Shown here: positions 33,680-43,021 of the stretch, one piece after another
How the letters are laid out: each line of letters opens with the position of its first letter
How positions within the stretch are numbered: position 1 is the first letter of the stretch
Source: Erysipelotrichaceae bacterium OPF54
GTDB taxonomy: Bacteria > Bacillota_I > Bacilli_A > Erysipelotrichales > Erysipelotrichaceae
Direction of reading: 5' to 3'
NCBI GenBank assembly: GCA_022834735.1
Contig: BQKD01000001.1
Coordinates: 411,659 to 475,658, forward strand
DNA: 64,000 nucleotides
Translations under genes and position numbers: made by a program
Notes under the pieces: generated by a model
Database searches by the model: none
Seen by the model: only the letters and a program-made list of their open reading frames with translations
Told to the model about the DNA's origin: nothing

Positions 33680-35083
33680 ATGAGCCAGAACATTGGATTA
33701 GGAACAGAACGGATCAGCCGGCTGCTGCGTGCTTTTGCGCTGCCGTGCATCTTTTCGCTGATTGTTTCCTGTCTTTACAACATCGTCGACCAGATCTTCG
33801 TCGGTAACGGGATCGGGTATCTGGGCAATGCCGCCACAGGCATCATCTTTCCGGTCACGGTCGTGGGCTGGGGCGTCTCGCTGCTGTTCGGCGACGGAGC
33901 AGCCGCATATCTGAGCGTGTGCGCAGGAAAAAATGACAAGGAAGCGATCCCGGGCGCGGTCGCGAATTCGATCGTCAGCGCGCTTCTTGGCGGTCTGCTG
34001 ATCGCGCTGCTCGGCTATTGTCTGGGCGATCAGCTCCTGTACGGCCTGGGAGCCACCAAGGACACGATCTCTTTTGCGCGTGATTACGGATTCATCATTT
34101 ACGCTATGATGCCGCTCGCGCTTGCGCAGAATGCTATGGCCTCGATCATCCGGGCTGACGGCAGTCCGAAGTACGCCATGACAGCCATGCTCGCCGGCGC
34201 CCTGGTCAACATCATCGGCGATCCGCTGACCATCTTCGCATGGGGAATGGGTATCTGCGGAGCCGCGTACGCTACGGTCTTCGGTCAGTTCGTCAGTTTC
34301 GTGCTGTGTGCCTGGTATTTTCGTAAAAGCAGGTTGTTCATGCTGGATCGGCAAAGCTTCCGGCCGGATCTGCCTGCGCTCCAACGAGTCGTACAGCTTG
34401 GCGCATCCAGCTTTCTGACCCAGCTTTCGATCGTGGTAGTGACTGTCGTCAACAACGTGCTGCTTGTTTGCTACGGCGCTGTTTCCAGCTACGGTCCGGA
34501 CATTCCGCTGGCTGCATTCGTCGTCATCATGAAGCTATTCCAGATCGTTATCAATATCGCGATCGGGATCGCGGCCGGTGCCCAGCCTGTTGCCGGTTAC
34601 AACTACGGTTCAGGCGCCTATGAACGCGTGCGCATCCTGTTTTTGACGATGCTGCGCTGGACCATCCTTGCTGGTCTTGCAGCCACGGCTGTGTTCGAAC
34701 TCGTGCCTGGCTTTCTGATCAGCCTGTTTGGTGCGAATGGTGAACTGTATGTGGAATTTGCCACCGCATGCCTGCGTATCTATTTGTCGCTGATCGTCCT
34801 GACGTGCGTGCAGAAAGTGTGCGCGATCTTCCTGCAATCGATCGGCAAAGCGGCGCTGGCTGCTCCGCTCGCGATCGTACGCGACGTCCTGCTGCTTGTC
34901 TTCTCGATCGTTCTGCCGATGCATCTTGGCGTACAGGGCATCTTCTTTGCTGCACCGATTGCTGATATTGCCGCCATGCTTATCACCGTGCCGGTCATGA
35001 TGAAGATATGGCATGAACTGAAACTGCCGCAGAACAGGCAGTACGAACCAGTTGCCCGGCTGGAAACAGACACAAATGATTGA
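33680..35083 (+). CDS. MATE family multidrug/guanidine efflux pump (MepA-like)
   Basis: 467 residues from the ATG at 33680, after AAGGAGGAATTG. Twelve hydrophobic segments in two six-helix halves; 'CLYNIVDQIFVGNGIGYLGNAATGI' at about residues 27-50 and 'GIAAGAQPVAGYNYGSGAYERV' in the second half are typical MepA-type motifs. It exchanges cations for Na+ or H+. The leader RNA upstream suggests control by a small ligand. Confidence 0.92.
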   Translation: MSQNIGLGTERISRLLRAFALPCIFSLIVSCLYNIVDQIFVGNGIGYLGNAATGIIFPVTVVGWGVSLLFGDGAAAYLSVCAGKNDKEAIPGAVANSIVSALLGGLLIALLGYCLGDQLLYGLGATKDTISFARDYGFIIYAMMPLALAQNAMASIIRADGSPKYAMTAMLAGALVNIIGDPLTIFAWGMGICGAAYATVFGQFVSFVLCAWYFRKSRLFMLDRQSFRPDLPALQRVVQLGASSFLTQLSIVVVTVVNNVLLVCYGAVSSYGPDIPLAAFVVIMKLFQIVINIAIGIAAGAQPVAGYNYGSGAYERVRILFLTMLRWTILAGLAATAVFELVPGFLISLFGANGELYVEFATACLRIYLSLIVLTCVQKVCAIFLQSIGKAALAAPLAIVRDVLLLVFSIVLPMHLGVQGIFFAAPIADIAAMLITVPVMMKIWHELKLPQNRQYEPVARLETDTND

Positions 35084-35091
35084 CCTTTGGA

Positions 35092-35122
35092 ATGGACGCG
35101 TTTCTCGTCCATTTTCTTTTTT
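35092..35122 (+). terminator. Terminator of MATE pump
   Basis: ATGGACG / CGTCCAT stem with a TTTTCTTTTTT tail, just behind the stop. Confidence 0.85.
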
Positions 35123-35275
35123 GAGCGTGTTCTTCTGGAACTGGAAGGAGACCATCAGCGAATACAGCGTGCTGAGCAGGTATTCGAGCGACGCTATCTG
35201 AACAGACTGGATCTGATCGAAAGAGTGGAAACCAAAGCAGAAGCTGAAAAGGAAAAGATGCTGGTCCTGGAATAA
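35123..35275 (+). pseudogene. Short gene remnant with coiled-coil character
   Basis: A frame gives 'FERVLLELEGDHQRIQRAEQVFERRYLNRLDLIERVETKAEAEKEKMLVLE', charged and helical, with no start signal of its own: the frame runs back through the terminator of the preceding gene. It looks like the tail or middle of a lost gene. The origin is not recognised. Confidence 0.35.
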
Positions 35276-35353
35276 CGCACAGACTATATGAAGAAGAGGT
35301 TCTGAAAAAACAGGACCTTTTTTGTATAATGAAGAAAAGAGAGGAAATGGAAT

Positions 35354-35743
35354 ATGGACGAGAAAACAAAAGTGACGGAGCTGGTGCTTCGCTACAAGGA
35401 AGCAATCTGCACACAGGATAAAGAAGCGTTTCGCGCTTTGTGGTGCGAGCAGGAGGGGAACACGCTCATTTCGGTAACAAAGCGGTTTGAAGGAACCGAC
35501 CGGATCGTTGATGATTTTCTGATCGGAGGCATCCATGCCTCGTATGAAACGATCGATCTGATCGTAGACGATGTGGATGTGCGTCTGATCACGGAGGATG
35601 TGGCTATCGTGGTATTTGCATATTGTACGCAATGTATCCGCAGAGAGACGAAAGAGCCGTACGGCATCCAGGGACTGGAAACACAGGTCGCTATCAAAGA
35701 GAATGGGGAATGGAAGCTGGCGCATGTGCATTATTCGAAATGA
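35354..35743 (+). CDS. NTF2-like (SnoaL/DUF4440-type) protein
   Basis: 129 residues with the cone-fold pattern: 'VTELVLRYKEAICTQDKEAFRALWC', then alternating strands 'GTDRIVDDFLIGGI', 'VDVRLITEDVAIVVFAYC' and the closing 'QVAIKENGEWKLAHVHYSK'. Such proteins are small-ligand binding or have varied enzymatic roles. Ribosome site GAGAGGAAA precedes the ATG; -10 TATAAT lies about 28 bases upstream. Convergent with the DAHP synthase gene. Confidence 0.75.
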   Translation: MDEKTKVTELVLRYKEAICTQDKEAFRALWCEQEGNTLISVTKRFEGTDRIVDDFLIGGIHASYETIDLIVDDVDVRLITEDVAIVVFAYCTQCIRRETKEPYGIQGLETQVAIKENGEWKLAHVHYSK

Positions 35744-35760
35744 AAAAACGAGAAACGCAC

Positions 35761-36792
35761 TTAGCATTTCTCGTAGATTTCATAAATGAGCTGCTCGGTA
35801 TCGTCCCAGCCCAGGCACGGGTCGGTGATCGATTTTCCGGGCACCATGTCTTCACATATATCCTGACGTCCTTCTTCCAGATAGCTTTCGATCATCAGGC
35901 CTTTGACTAGGTTTTTCAGTTCGGGATTGTAGTTTCTGGAGTGGAGCACTTCCTTTGCGATGCGGATCTGCTCTTTGAATTTTTTACCGGAATTGTAGTG
36001 GTTGCAGTCGACGATGACCGCCTGATTTTTCAGGTCGGTCTTTTTATATGCGTTTAAAAGGCGCATGAGATCTTCATAGTGATAGTTCGGAATGGCTGTT
36101 CCGTATTTGTCGACTCCGCCACGCAGGATGGTATGGGCGAGCGGGTTGCCCGTAGTTTCCACATCGTACAGCCGGTGGATAAAGTTATGCGGGTGCTGGG
36201 CTGCTGTGACCGAATTGAGCATGACCGAAAAGTCGCCGCTCGTCGGATTTTTCATGCCGACCGGAATATCGGCGCCGGAAGCGACCAGGCGGTGCTGCTG
36301 GTTTTCCACGGACCGGGCGCCTACGGCTTCGTAGCTGAGCAGATCGTCCAGGTAGTCGCGGTTGTTTGGATACAGCATTTCATCGGCAGCGGACAGGCCG
36401 GTTTCCTGCAGGATGCGCAGGTGCAGCTTCCGGATGGTCATGATGCCTGACAGCAGATCGGACGGTTCGTTCGGATCGGGCTGATGAAGCATGCCCTTAT
36501 AGCCGTCGCCGGTCGTGCGCGGCTTGTTCGTATAGACGCGGGGAATGATCAGGATCTTGTCCTTGACCTTGTCTTCTATTTGTTTCAGCCGGTGTACGTA
36601 TTCAACAACGGTTTCGGGGGTGTCTGCCGAACATGGCCCGATGATCAGGATAAATTTATCGGATTTTCCGGTAAATACATCTTTTATTTCCTGATCGCGC
36701 TGTGCTTTTATTTGTTTGGAATGCTCGTCGACAGGGATCAGTTCTTTCAGAACGTCCGGGCTCGGGAGCTCGTGATTGATCTTGAATGACAT
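35761..36792 (-). CDS. aroF: 3-deoxy-7-phosphoheptulonate (DAHP) synthase, class I
   Basis: 343 residues of the AroF/G/H class: 'IIGPCSADTPETVVEYVHRL', 'IIPRVYTNKPRTTGDGYKGMLHQPDP', 'GARSVENQQHRLVASG', 'GMKNPTSGDFSVMLNSV', 'HTILRGGVDKYGTAIPNYH' and 'IVDCNHYNSGKK' are all diagnostic. It condenses phosphoenolpyruvate and erythrose-4-phosphate, opening the shikimate pathway. Which aromatic amino acid inhibits it cannot be told. It seems monocistronic; upstream lies 250 bp of AT-rich DNA. Confidence 0.95.
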   Translation of the reverse strand: MSFKINHELPSPDVLKELIPVDEHSKQIKAQRDQEIKDVFTGKSDKFILIIGPCSADTPETVVEYVHRLKQIEDKVKDKILIIPRVYTNKPRTTGDGYKGMLHQPDPNEPSDLLSGIMTIRKLHLRILQETGLSAADEMLYPNNRDYLDDLLSYEAVGARSVENQQHRLVASGADIPVGMKNPTSGDFSVMLNSVTAAQHPHNFIHRLYDVETTGNPLAHTILRGGVDKYGTAIPNYHYEDLMRLLNAYKKTDLKNQAVIVDCNHYNSGKKFKEQIRIAKEVLHSRNYNPELKNLVKGLMIESYLEEGRQDICEDMVPGKSITDPCLGWDDTEQLIYEIYEKC

Positions 36793-37041
36793 ATCTTTCT
36801 ACCTCTCTTTATATCCAGTATACCTTTTCTTCATTTGTATTCTTGTCCATTATACTCAAAATGAAAACATTTGAAAATAATGAAAAGAAAAAATATTCTT
36901 TCATATTTGCGTTTTCAGATGCTCTCATGCATAATGGATCGTGGAATTCCAAAATCTTGTTTTTTTTTTTTTGATCCATCCGGATCACGATCGACTCGAT
37001 CAAAATTTCCATTTTTTATAATAAATATAAGGAGGATTGTT
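36793..37041. other. AT-rich intergenic region
   Basis: No convincing gene. It holds a ten-T tract at about 36960 and ends in the ribosome site AAGGAGGA for the Rpn-type remnant, which then starts with TTG. Confidence 0.5.
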
Positions 37042-37462
37042 TTGGAAAAAGACAGAACGCTCAAAGCTCTGCTTTCCAACAAGGCCGTTTTCGCTTCTTT
37101 GATCAATACGTTCATTTTTCGACAAAATCATTTCATTGCTCCTGAACAGATCCTTTTTCTCGCCATCCAAGGCAAACTTCAATTTGATCATAATCTGCAT
37201 TATTTTGATCGCGATGTTTTTGCGCTTGTTACTGATTCGAACGGGAAGCCGTGGTTCATGGCTGGTTTTAAAAACCAGTCGGCTATCGATCCGAATATGG
37301 ATATCCGCAATCTGATCTATGATGCGACGGCCTGGGACTGGCAGCTGACAAAGATCAGGGAAACACGAAGAAAAAAAAGAAAAGCGCAAAAGCAGAATAT
37401 TCCGCTGCAGGCAGTAACAGAGGATCTGGAGAAAAGGATCCGGATCGTTACAAAACCTTCTA
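37042..37462 (+). pseudogene. 5' part of an Rpn family nuclease gene, cut by an IS element
   Basis: TTG start six bases after AAGGAGGATTG. 'DRTLKALLSNKAVFASLINTFIF' and 'DVFALVTDSNGKPWFMAGFKNQSAIDPNMDIRNLIYDATAWDWQL' correspond closely to the N-terminal half of the pseudogene at 2116-3121 ('QKALLRLPDVFASLINFLIF', 'SAMVLDPNGHPSFIVNFENQTAHDPTM'). The frame runs into the left end of an IS200/IS605-type element near 37465. The remaining C-terminal part is beyond the element. Confidence 0.75.
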
Positions 37463-37642
37463 AAGCCCACGGTTTCAACCGAATAAATATCAGAATATAT
37501 AAATTACAACTCATTAAGAGATATGAAATCGTTGAACTAAGCTATGTATCTCTTTTTTGTGATATTTCATATATTCTGTATGTTTATTATTTTGATTTAT
37601 AATAAAACTGGATATTTTGATGATGTTGTGTATAATTAAATT

Positions 37643-38046
37643 ATGAATAAACGATACAGACTCTCGCAAGCCACCGTTTCCATGGTCCGCTATCATTTCG
37701 TTTTCTGTCCCCGCTACCGCAGGAAAATCTTCCTCATTCCCGGTGTCGAGGACCGTTTCAAAGAACTTGTCCGTCAGATATGCCAGGAAAAGGAACTGGA
37801 TATCCTGGCTATGGAATGCGATAAAGACCATGTTCATCTTTTCATCGAAGCGTGGCCTCAGCAGTCCATCCCTTCCATCATGAAATGGATTAAGGGGCCG
37901 ACCTCGCATATCATTCGAAACGAATTCCCTCAGCTTCCCGCGTCCCGAGCTTATGGACCAGAAGCTATTTCGTCAGCACGACCGGCGAGGTCAGCTCGGA
38001 GACCATCCAGCGGTATGTGGAAACACAGAAAACACGGTATGAGTAA
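37643..38046 (+). pseudogene. IS200/IS605 TnpA transposase, frameshifted
   Basis: Y1 HUH transposase: H63-V-H65 ('KDHVHLFIEAWP') is intact. After about 37948 the correct frame shifts: 'LWTRSYFVSTTGEVSSETIQRYVETQKTRYE' is encoded in the next frame, ending at 38046, whereas the original frame runs into unrelated sequence. The catalytic tyrosine (in QRYVETQ) is therefore out of frame and the protein should be inactive. A TATAAT box ends six bases before the ATG. Confidence 0.88.
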
Positions 38047-38105
38047 GTCTTGTGTTACGGGCGACTGAGATAATCTGAACCGGCGAAACAGACAGGAGGC
38101 CGACC

Positions 38106-38783
38106 ATGCATACATTGACATTAAAGCTCGAAACAAACGATGCCCAGGAACACGAACTGGATAAACGGTTCCGTGTCATGTGCCATATCCATAATGTACT
38201 GGTCAAGCGGTCCATCAAACTGCTCGGCCGGCTGTCTCATGACACATCTTATCAGGCTCTCAAAACAAACTATCTCCATAGCGGGAAGGAAGAAAAGAAA
38301 GCACTGTCCGCTCAGATGAAATCCTTCCGGGAATCGATTGGATTGTCCGAATACGGGCTTCAGTCCTATATCAAGGTATGCGGAAGAAAATACAAAAAGC
38401 TGGTTTCTTCCAGTCAGGTACAGAAAGAAGCGACCCGTGTATGGAAGGGAGTAGAAAAGGTCCTGTTTTCCGACGGACAACATCTTCATTTCAAAAAGGA
38501 AGAGGACTTCGACTGCATCGGTGGAAAGTCGAATACGAACGGAGCCAAGTTCGACAAAGAGAGTTTGTCTGTCGTATGGAACGGGCTGTATCTTGCATGC
38601 CGGAAACCGCGCAATGAAAAAGAAGTATGGTATGTCCATCAATCGCTGAAGGACGACATCTCCTACTGCGAGATCAAAAGGAAAATATTCAATAATAGAT
38701 GGCATTACTACGCCATCGTCGTTCTCAAGGGCGAAGCGCCGAAGAAGCATCGCCAGGATCAGGCGCATCTGCGCAGTCCATAG
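38106..38783 (+). pseudogene. TnpB-like gene, C-terminal nuclease part deleted
   Basis: 225 residues. The N-terminal part (LTLKLETNDAQEHELDKRFRVMCHIHNVLVKRSIKLLGRL...) is that of an IS605-type TnpB, an RNA-guided nuclease. It stops before the RuvC catalytic residues and zinc finger; intact relatives are about 400-550 residues. It is followed by about 100 bases that look like the right-end guide-RNA region. It is a different TnpB lineage from the intact copy at 60605-61723. Confidence 0.75.
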
Positions 38784-38918
38784 AGCAAAGCTCATCGGCA
38801 GAGAACCTAGTCATTGCGGCTATATCATATCCTCTCAAGGATAGGTGACCCGAAAAAAGGAGGCAGTTTTTACACTGTCTCCAGGGAATCCCACGGTTTT
38901 AACCGTGGGAGGATGTCA

Positions 38919-39216
38919 AGAGCGAGTCAGCGCAGGAATTGATGCAGGACTAAGCGGTGTAGAAGGAAAACTGGCTTTGGCAGAACATCAATGGAAGCTA
39001 GCTGAGGAAAAGGCTGAACAGGCTGAAGAGAAAGCAAATCAGGCCGAGGAGAAAGCTGCTCTGGCACGGCAGCTGACAGGCGAAGCCCTTTCTGCACTTG
39101 TCGTTCTGGCACTGCGTCTGATGACCGATGAAAAGCTGAGCGCGCAGGAAGCGTGCGAACGGCTTGCGATTCAAGGACGTCTGCGCGACCATATAATGCC
39201 TTATTTAGTGAGCTGA
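38919..39216 (+). pseudogene. 3' part of the IS-interrupted Rpn family gene
   Basis: After the element end the frame reads 'GIDAGLSGVEGKLALAEHQWKLAEEKAEQAEEKANQAEEKAALARQLTGEALSALVVLALRLMTDEKLSAQEACERLAIQGRLRDHIMPYLVS'-type sequence: a coiled coil of AEEKA repeats and the same family tail (SAQEAC...PYL.S) as the pseudogene at 2116-3121. The part corresponding to its residues of about 120-250 is missing. Confidence 0.75.
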
Positions 39217-39305
39217 ACATGAGACCCGGACCAATGATCCGGGTTTTTATGTGAGGCATGGCAAACGGAAAAGATTCCTCCGGAAGGAGGGAAATAAAAG
39301 GATGA

Positions 39306-39899
39306 TCATTTGTCCTGAAGTTCTTTGCCTACGTGCGGCATGATGAAGTTTTCAAGCGAATAGTTCCATAAAACCCTGGAACCCTGAGCAGAAGGCTCGT
39401 TGCGCTTCAACACCTGCGAGAGTTTGATCGCGTTGCGCTTCCACATCTGTCCGCCGGTCGTATCGTTGAGCATCGTAGGCTGAAAATTATCGAGGCAGCG
39501 CGCAAAGCGGGCTTCCGGACTCGTGCGTTCCTCGAACTCTTTCCATAAGGCAATGAAATATTCTTTCTGATCTTCAGGAAGGAGGCCGAAAATTCTTTGG
39601 GCCGCTTTCTGTTCACGTTCAAAATGATCTTCCTGCCCTTTTTCGTCGTAGGCGTACGTATCGCCCGCATCCACTTCCACGATATCGTGAATGAGCAGCA
39701 TCGTTACGGTTTTGAGAAGGTCGATGGGTTCATTGGCATATTCGTGCAGCAGGATGGCCATCAAAGCGGCATGCCAGGCATGTTCGGCATCATTTTCAAA
39801 GCGGGATGCGTCCGAGATGAGCGTTCTTCGCTCGATCCGTTTTTCCTTGTCGATCTCTCTGGCAAAATCGATCTGGGAATTCAGGCGGGTATCGTTCAT
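39306..39899 (-). CDS. HD domain phosphohydrolase (YfbR-like)
   Basis: 197 residues of the HD_3 group: 'ENDAEHAWHAALMAILLHEYA' supplies the first histidines and 'TVTMLLIHDIVEVDAGDTYAYD' the HD pair. Related proteins are metal-dependent 5'-nucleotidases acting on deoxynucleoside monophosphates. Ribosome site GGAGGAAAAG precedes the ATG. Monocistronic. Confidence 0.9.
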   Translation of the reverse strand: MNDTRLNSQIDFAREIDKEKRIERRTLISDASRFENDAEHAWHAALMAILLHEYANEPIDLLKTVTMLLIHDIVEVDAGDTYAYDEKGQEDHFEREQKAAQRIFGLLPEDQKEYFIALWKEFEERTSPEARFARCLDNFQPTMLNDTTGGQMWKRNAIKLSQVLKRNEPSAQGSRVLWNYSLENFIMPHVGKELQDK

Positions 39900-40091
39900 T
39901 TTCTTTTCCTCCGTTTTATATACGGTTCCATGTTACTCCTGTTTTTGAAAATTTGGCAGTTGAATCGAAAGGAAATAATTTAAGCGTCGAATGCGCTTTC
40001 ATTTTTTGATAAAACCACTTGTTAAATTTTTCTTTATATTGTTTGTCCTATAAAGACATGGTAATGTAAAAAGAAAAAGAGGTGTAATAAT

Positions 40092-40889
40092 ATGGAAAAC
40101 GAAAGAAAAACGGTCATTGTCACCGGAGGCGGATGTGTCCTTTTAAGCGACGGGCGTCCGGGCGCGATCGGTTACGGGATCGCGTGCGCTTTTGCACAAG
40201 AAGGCTGGAACGTGGTCGTTACGGGAAGAAATGTGAACAAGCTGACTGAAGCAAAGAAAAATATCGAGGAAAAGTACGGAGTATGTGTCCTTCCGGTGCA
40301 GGCAGATGTGGAGGCCGGAAAAGACAACGCGGCCACCGTACAGCATGTGATCGATGAGACGATCCGCGAATTCGGACGGATCGACGGGCTCGTAAACTGT
40401 GCCCAGGCGAGCGCTTCGGGCGTATCGCTCGAAGATCAGACGCTGGAACAGTTTGATCTGGCCATCTATTCGGGATTGTACGCGACCTACTTCTATATGA
40501 AAGCGGCCTATCCGTATTTGAAGGAAACAAAAGGCTCGATCGTCAACTTTGGCTCGGGCGCGGCCTTGTTCGGCAACCCGGGACAGTGTGGATACGCGGC
40601 GGCCAAGGAAGGAATCCGCGGTCTGAGCCGTGTGGCAGCGACAGAATGGGCGAAAGACGGGATCAACGTAAATATCATCTGTCCGCTGGCATGGACCGGT
40701 CAGCTGGAAAAGTTCAAGGAACAGTATCCGCAGGCGTATGAAAAGAATGTGCACATGCCGCCAATGGGATATTTTGGCGACCCGATGAACGATATCGGAA
40801 AGGCGTGCGTGACTCTCATGTCTCCGTCGCTCAAATATATGACTGGCGAGACGATCACTCTGGAAGGCGGATTAGGTCAGCGTCCGTAA
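40092..40889 (+). CDS. Short-chain dehydrogenase/reductase
   Basis: 265 residues. The nucleotide site is the longer form 'VTGGGCVLLSDGRPGAIGYGIACAFAQEGWNVVVTGRN' (residues 10-47), and the catalytic set is S in 'NFGSGAALFG', Y and K in 'GYAAAKEGIRGL'. The C terminus 'MTGETITLEGGLGQRP' is standard. It is an NAD(P)-dependent oxidoreductase of unknown substrate, translationally coupled to the aromatic-acid exporter gene, whose start overlaps its stop. A linked role in handling an aromatic or other acid is possible but unproven. Confidence 0.92.
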   Translation: MENERKTVIVTGGGCVLLSDGRPGAIGYGIACAFAQEGWNVVVTGRNVNKLTEAKKNIEEKYGVCVLPVQADVEAGKDNAATVQHVIDETIREFGRIDGLVNCAQASASGVSLEDQTLEQFDLAIYSGLYATYFYMKAAYPYLKETKGSIVNFGSGAALFGNPGQCGYAAAKEGIRGLSRVAATEWAKDGINVNIICPLAWTGQLEKFKEQYPQAYEKNVHMPPMGYFGDPMNDIGKACVTLMSPSLKYMTGETITLEGGLGQRP

Positions 40890-41896
40890 TGATGGGCCGG
40901 ATCCCGATCTCGATGCGCAAAACGATCATTCAGGGGCTCAAGCTGGCTGTAGGAACGATCATTGCGATCGCCTTGTCAGAGCGGATTGGCATTTTGTCGC
41001 CCTATGCGACAGGAAGCATTGCGCTCATCACGCTGCTGTCGAGCAAATGGGATACGGTGCGGCTGACAGTGTACAGGCTGATCACGTATTTTATAACAGT
41101 TGCCGTAACATGGACGGTATTTTCGATCATCGGGCACCCGATCGTGACGTTCGGCATCGTGATGGCGTTGCTGTACTGGCTGTGCAAAGCGTGCAGCCTG
41201 ATGTCGACGCTGGCGGTCAACGGCGTGATCTGTTCGCATTTCCTTACATATACAGATTTCAGTCCGGAAATGATCGTGCATGAGTTTCTGATCGTTCTGA
41301 TCGGTGTGCTTTGTGCGCTGGTGGTCAATCAGTTCTACACGAAAAGAACAACACAGAAGGAGCTGATCCGGTATGTGCATCAAAGTTCGGACGATCTTGT
41401 GAAATGTATGCACAGCATGGCTGACCGGCTGGAAAACAAGGAGTATGTGCCGTTTTCGATCGATGCATACGAGGAAAAGCTGACGGACGCGTACGAACTG
41501 GCCAGAGATTTCGAGGAAAACACGTTTTCGAAGCATACGAATTATTATTCCAATTATTTCCGGATGCGTCTTTCCCAGTGCCATATATTGAAAAATATGA
41601 TGGCCGAGCTCGAACGGATGCCTATGCATGTGCGCCAGGAGCAGATCGTGGTCCATTATATCCGCTATCTGGCCGCCTATATTACGGAAACGAATGCGCC
41701 GTACAAACAGGAACAGGAGCTCAGAACGATCCTTGATCATCTGGATGAGGAGCAGCTGCCCGCTACCCGCTCGGAATTTGAGAGCCGGGCCTATTTGTTC
41801 CATATCCTGATGGATCTGCGCGAGTTCGTGCAGTGCAAGCAGGCGTATATCGACAGCCTGAGCCCGAAACAGAAAGAGGAATACTGGAAGTCCTGA
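40889..41896 (+). CDS. Aromatic acid exporter family (ArAE_1/FUSC-like) membrane protein
   Basis: 335 residues from the ATG at 40889 (TAATG overlap with the SDR stop). The first half has four or five membrane helices ('LKLAVGTIIAIALSERIGILSPYATGSIALITLLSSKWDTVRLT', 'LITYFITVAVTWTVFSIIG', 'VLIGVLCALVVNQFYTKR') as in YgaE/DUF939 exporters; the second half is a long cytoplasmic helical domain. Members are thought to expel toxic aromatic acids. Confidence 0.82.
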   Translation: MMGRIPISMRKTIIQGLKLAVGTIIAIALSERIGILSPYATGSIALITLLSSKWDTVRLTVYRLITYFITVAVTWTVFSIIGHPIVTFGIVMALLYWLCKACSLMSTLAVNGVICSHFLTYTDFSPEMIVHEFLIVLIGVLCALVVNQFYTKRTTQKELIRYVHQSSDDLVKCMHSMADRLENKEYVPFSIDAYEEKLTDAYELARDFEENTFSKHTNYYSNYFRMRLSQCHILKNMMAELERMPMHVRQEQIVVHYIRYLAAYITETNAPYKQEQELRTILDHLDEEQLPATRSEFESRAYLFHILMDLREFVQCKQAYIDSLSPKQKEEYWKS

Positions 41897-42020
41897 AACA
41901 CAATTTACGGAAAACAAATAAAAACAGGCGTTTGTTGGAAACCGTGTTTCCAAATAAAGACCTCTTCTTGATGTATTTCATGAAAAAGAATAGGATGAAA
42001 ACACATCTAGGAGGAGAATT

Positions 42021-42296
42021 ATGATTGGAACGATCGCAGCATGTCTGACTACGGGAGCGCTTGTGCCTCAGGTCATCAAAACAATAAAAACGAAAGATAC
42101 TTCAGGAATTTCGCTGGGAATGTATTCCCTGCAGCTTATAGGCGTGATCCTATGGCTGTGCTACGGTTTGTCGATCCATGATGGAGCGCTGATCATGGCC
42201 AACGGGATCACTTCGGTCCTGTCATCGATCATTCTGAGCTACAAGCTGAAAGAGGTGCTTGGCAAAAGAAACGATCTGGAAACTGTGCAAAAATAA
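42021..42296 (+). CDS. SemiSWEET sugar transporter
   Basis: 91 residues, one three-helix repeat. 'TGALVPQVIKTIKTKDTSGISLGMYSLQLIGVILWLCYGL' holds the PQ-loop and the conserved Trp and Tyr; 'IMANGITSVLSSIILSYKL' is the third helix with the sugar-site Asn. SemiSWEETs dimerise and let sugars move down their gradient. Ribosome site TAGGAGGAG precedes the ATG. Confidence 0.93.
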   Translation: MIGTIAACLTTGALVPQVIKTIKTKDTSGISLGMYSLQLIGVILWLCYGLSIHDGALIMANGITSVLSSIILSYKLKEVLGKRNDLETVQK

Positions 42297-42310
42297 GATC
42301 ATAAAATAAA

Positions 42311-42358
42311 GGAAACGGGAAGCCGGCTGACGGAATGCCGGGAACCGCTTCCTTTTTT
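42311..42358 (+). terminator. Terminator of SemiSWEET gene
   Basis: Long hairpin GGAAACGG...GCCGGC / GCCGG...CCGCTTCC followed by seven T. Confidence 0.85.
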
Positions 42359-42440
42359 TCTGCCAAGAAATTTTGGGATCTAACGAGTCGAAAAGCCGCG
42401 AAGGGTAACAACGTAAAACCCGCTTCTGAAGCAGGTATGC

Positions 42441-42662
42441 TCATAATGGACGCTTTTCGTGATCGTGGTTCATTTGCGCAAAGCGAAGCGCATACCAGAG
42501 GATCAGGATCGCAAACGTGATCGAAAGATCATCGAGGGAAAAGGAGAAAAACTCGATTTCAGGATTCCATACGCTCACACAGGCACATAAGGCAAAGCAG
42601 GGAACAAGGATCCATAACAGGACGATCGTGGTGGAACGGTCTGCAAGCAGCAGCTTCAGCAT
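42441..42662 (-). CDS. Small two-helix membrane protein
   Basis: 73 residues with two hydrophobic segments ('TTIVLLWILVPCFALCACVSVW' and 'ITFAILILWYALRFA') and a charged tail. The ribosome site AAAGGAGGAG stands a few bases before the ATG, which supports translation. No family recognised. Confidence 0.7.
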   Translation of the reverse strand: MLKLLLADRSTTIVLLWILVPCFALCACVSVWNPEIEFFSFSLDDLSITFAILILWYALRFAQMNHDHEKRPL

Positions 42663-43021
42663 ATTTTCTCCTCCTTTATGTCTTGATTATAGGACGATCG
42701 AAGGGTGGTGTCTGAATTGTATGCCTGCTTTGAAAAGACGTTTTCATTTTTGAAAAGAAAGGATGCCAATTTTGAAAAAGATGAAAAGCTTCTGCTCTGT
42801 TCTATATTTCAATGGTTTTGAAATATTTTGTATCGAAAAAATATTCATATTGAGATGGTCTGAATTTGGCATAATCGATGCAAAACAGCCCGAATAGAAT
42901 AAAAAATAAGAAAAAAGCCATAAAATTCATAGATTTTGGATGACATTTTTTCGGAAATGGGTACAATATGAGTGAGGGGATAGAATCTTCTGTATTGTGG
43001 AATACAAACAATAGTTTCATA
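42663..43021. other. Intergenic region without a supported gene
   Basis: About 360 bases, AT-rich. An open frame of 72 codons on the minus strand (from 43020) has no ribosome site and lies behind a terminator. Nothing else was recognised apart from a possible upstream region for the small membrane protein. Confidence 0.5.

Larger units (their letters stand above)
37465..38918. mobile_element. Decayed IS200/IS605-family element
   Basis: Ends are marked by related imperfect hairpins (CCCACGGTTTCAACCG near 37470; CCCACGGTTTTAACCGTGGG near 38890) and the right end ...GAGGATGTCA, which is shared with the element at 60.5 kb. Inside are a frameshifted TnpA and a truncated TnpB-like gene, both plus strand. 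It interrupts an Rpn-type gene, with loss of that gene's middle part. Exact ends are approximate. Confidence 0.75.

Noticed and set aside
42802..43020. 72-codon minus-strand frame with a hydrophobic segment
   Set aside because: No ribosome site and it begins just after the DUF1275 terminator; AT-rich DNA gives such frames by chance.
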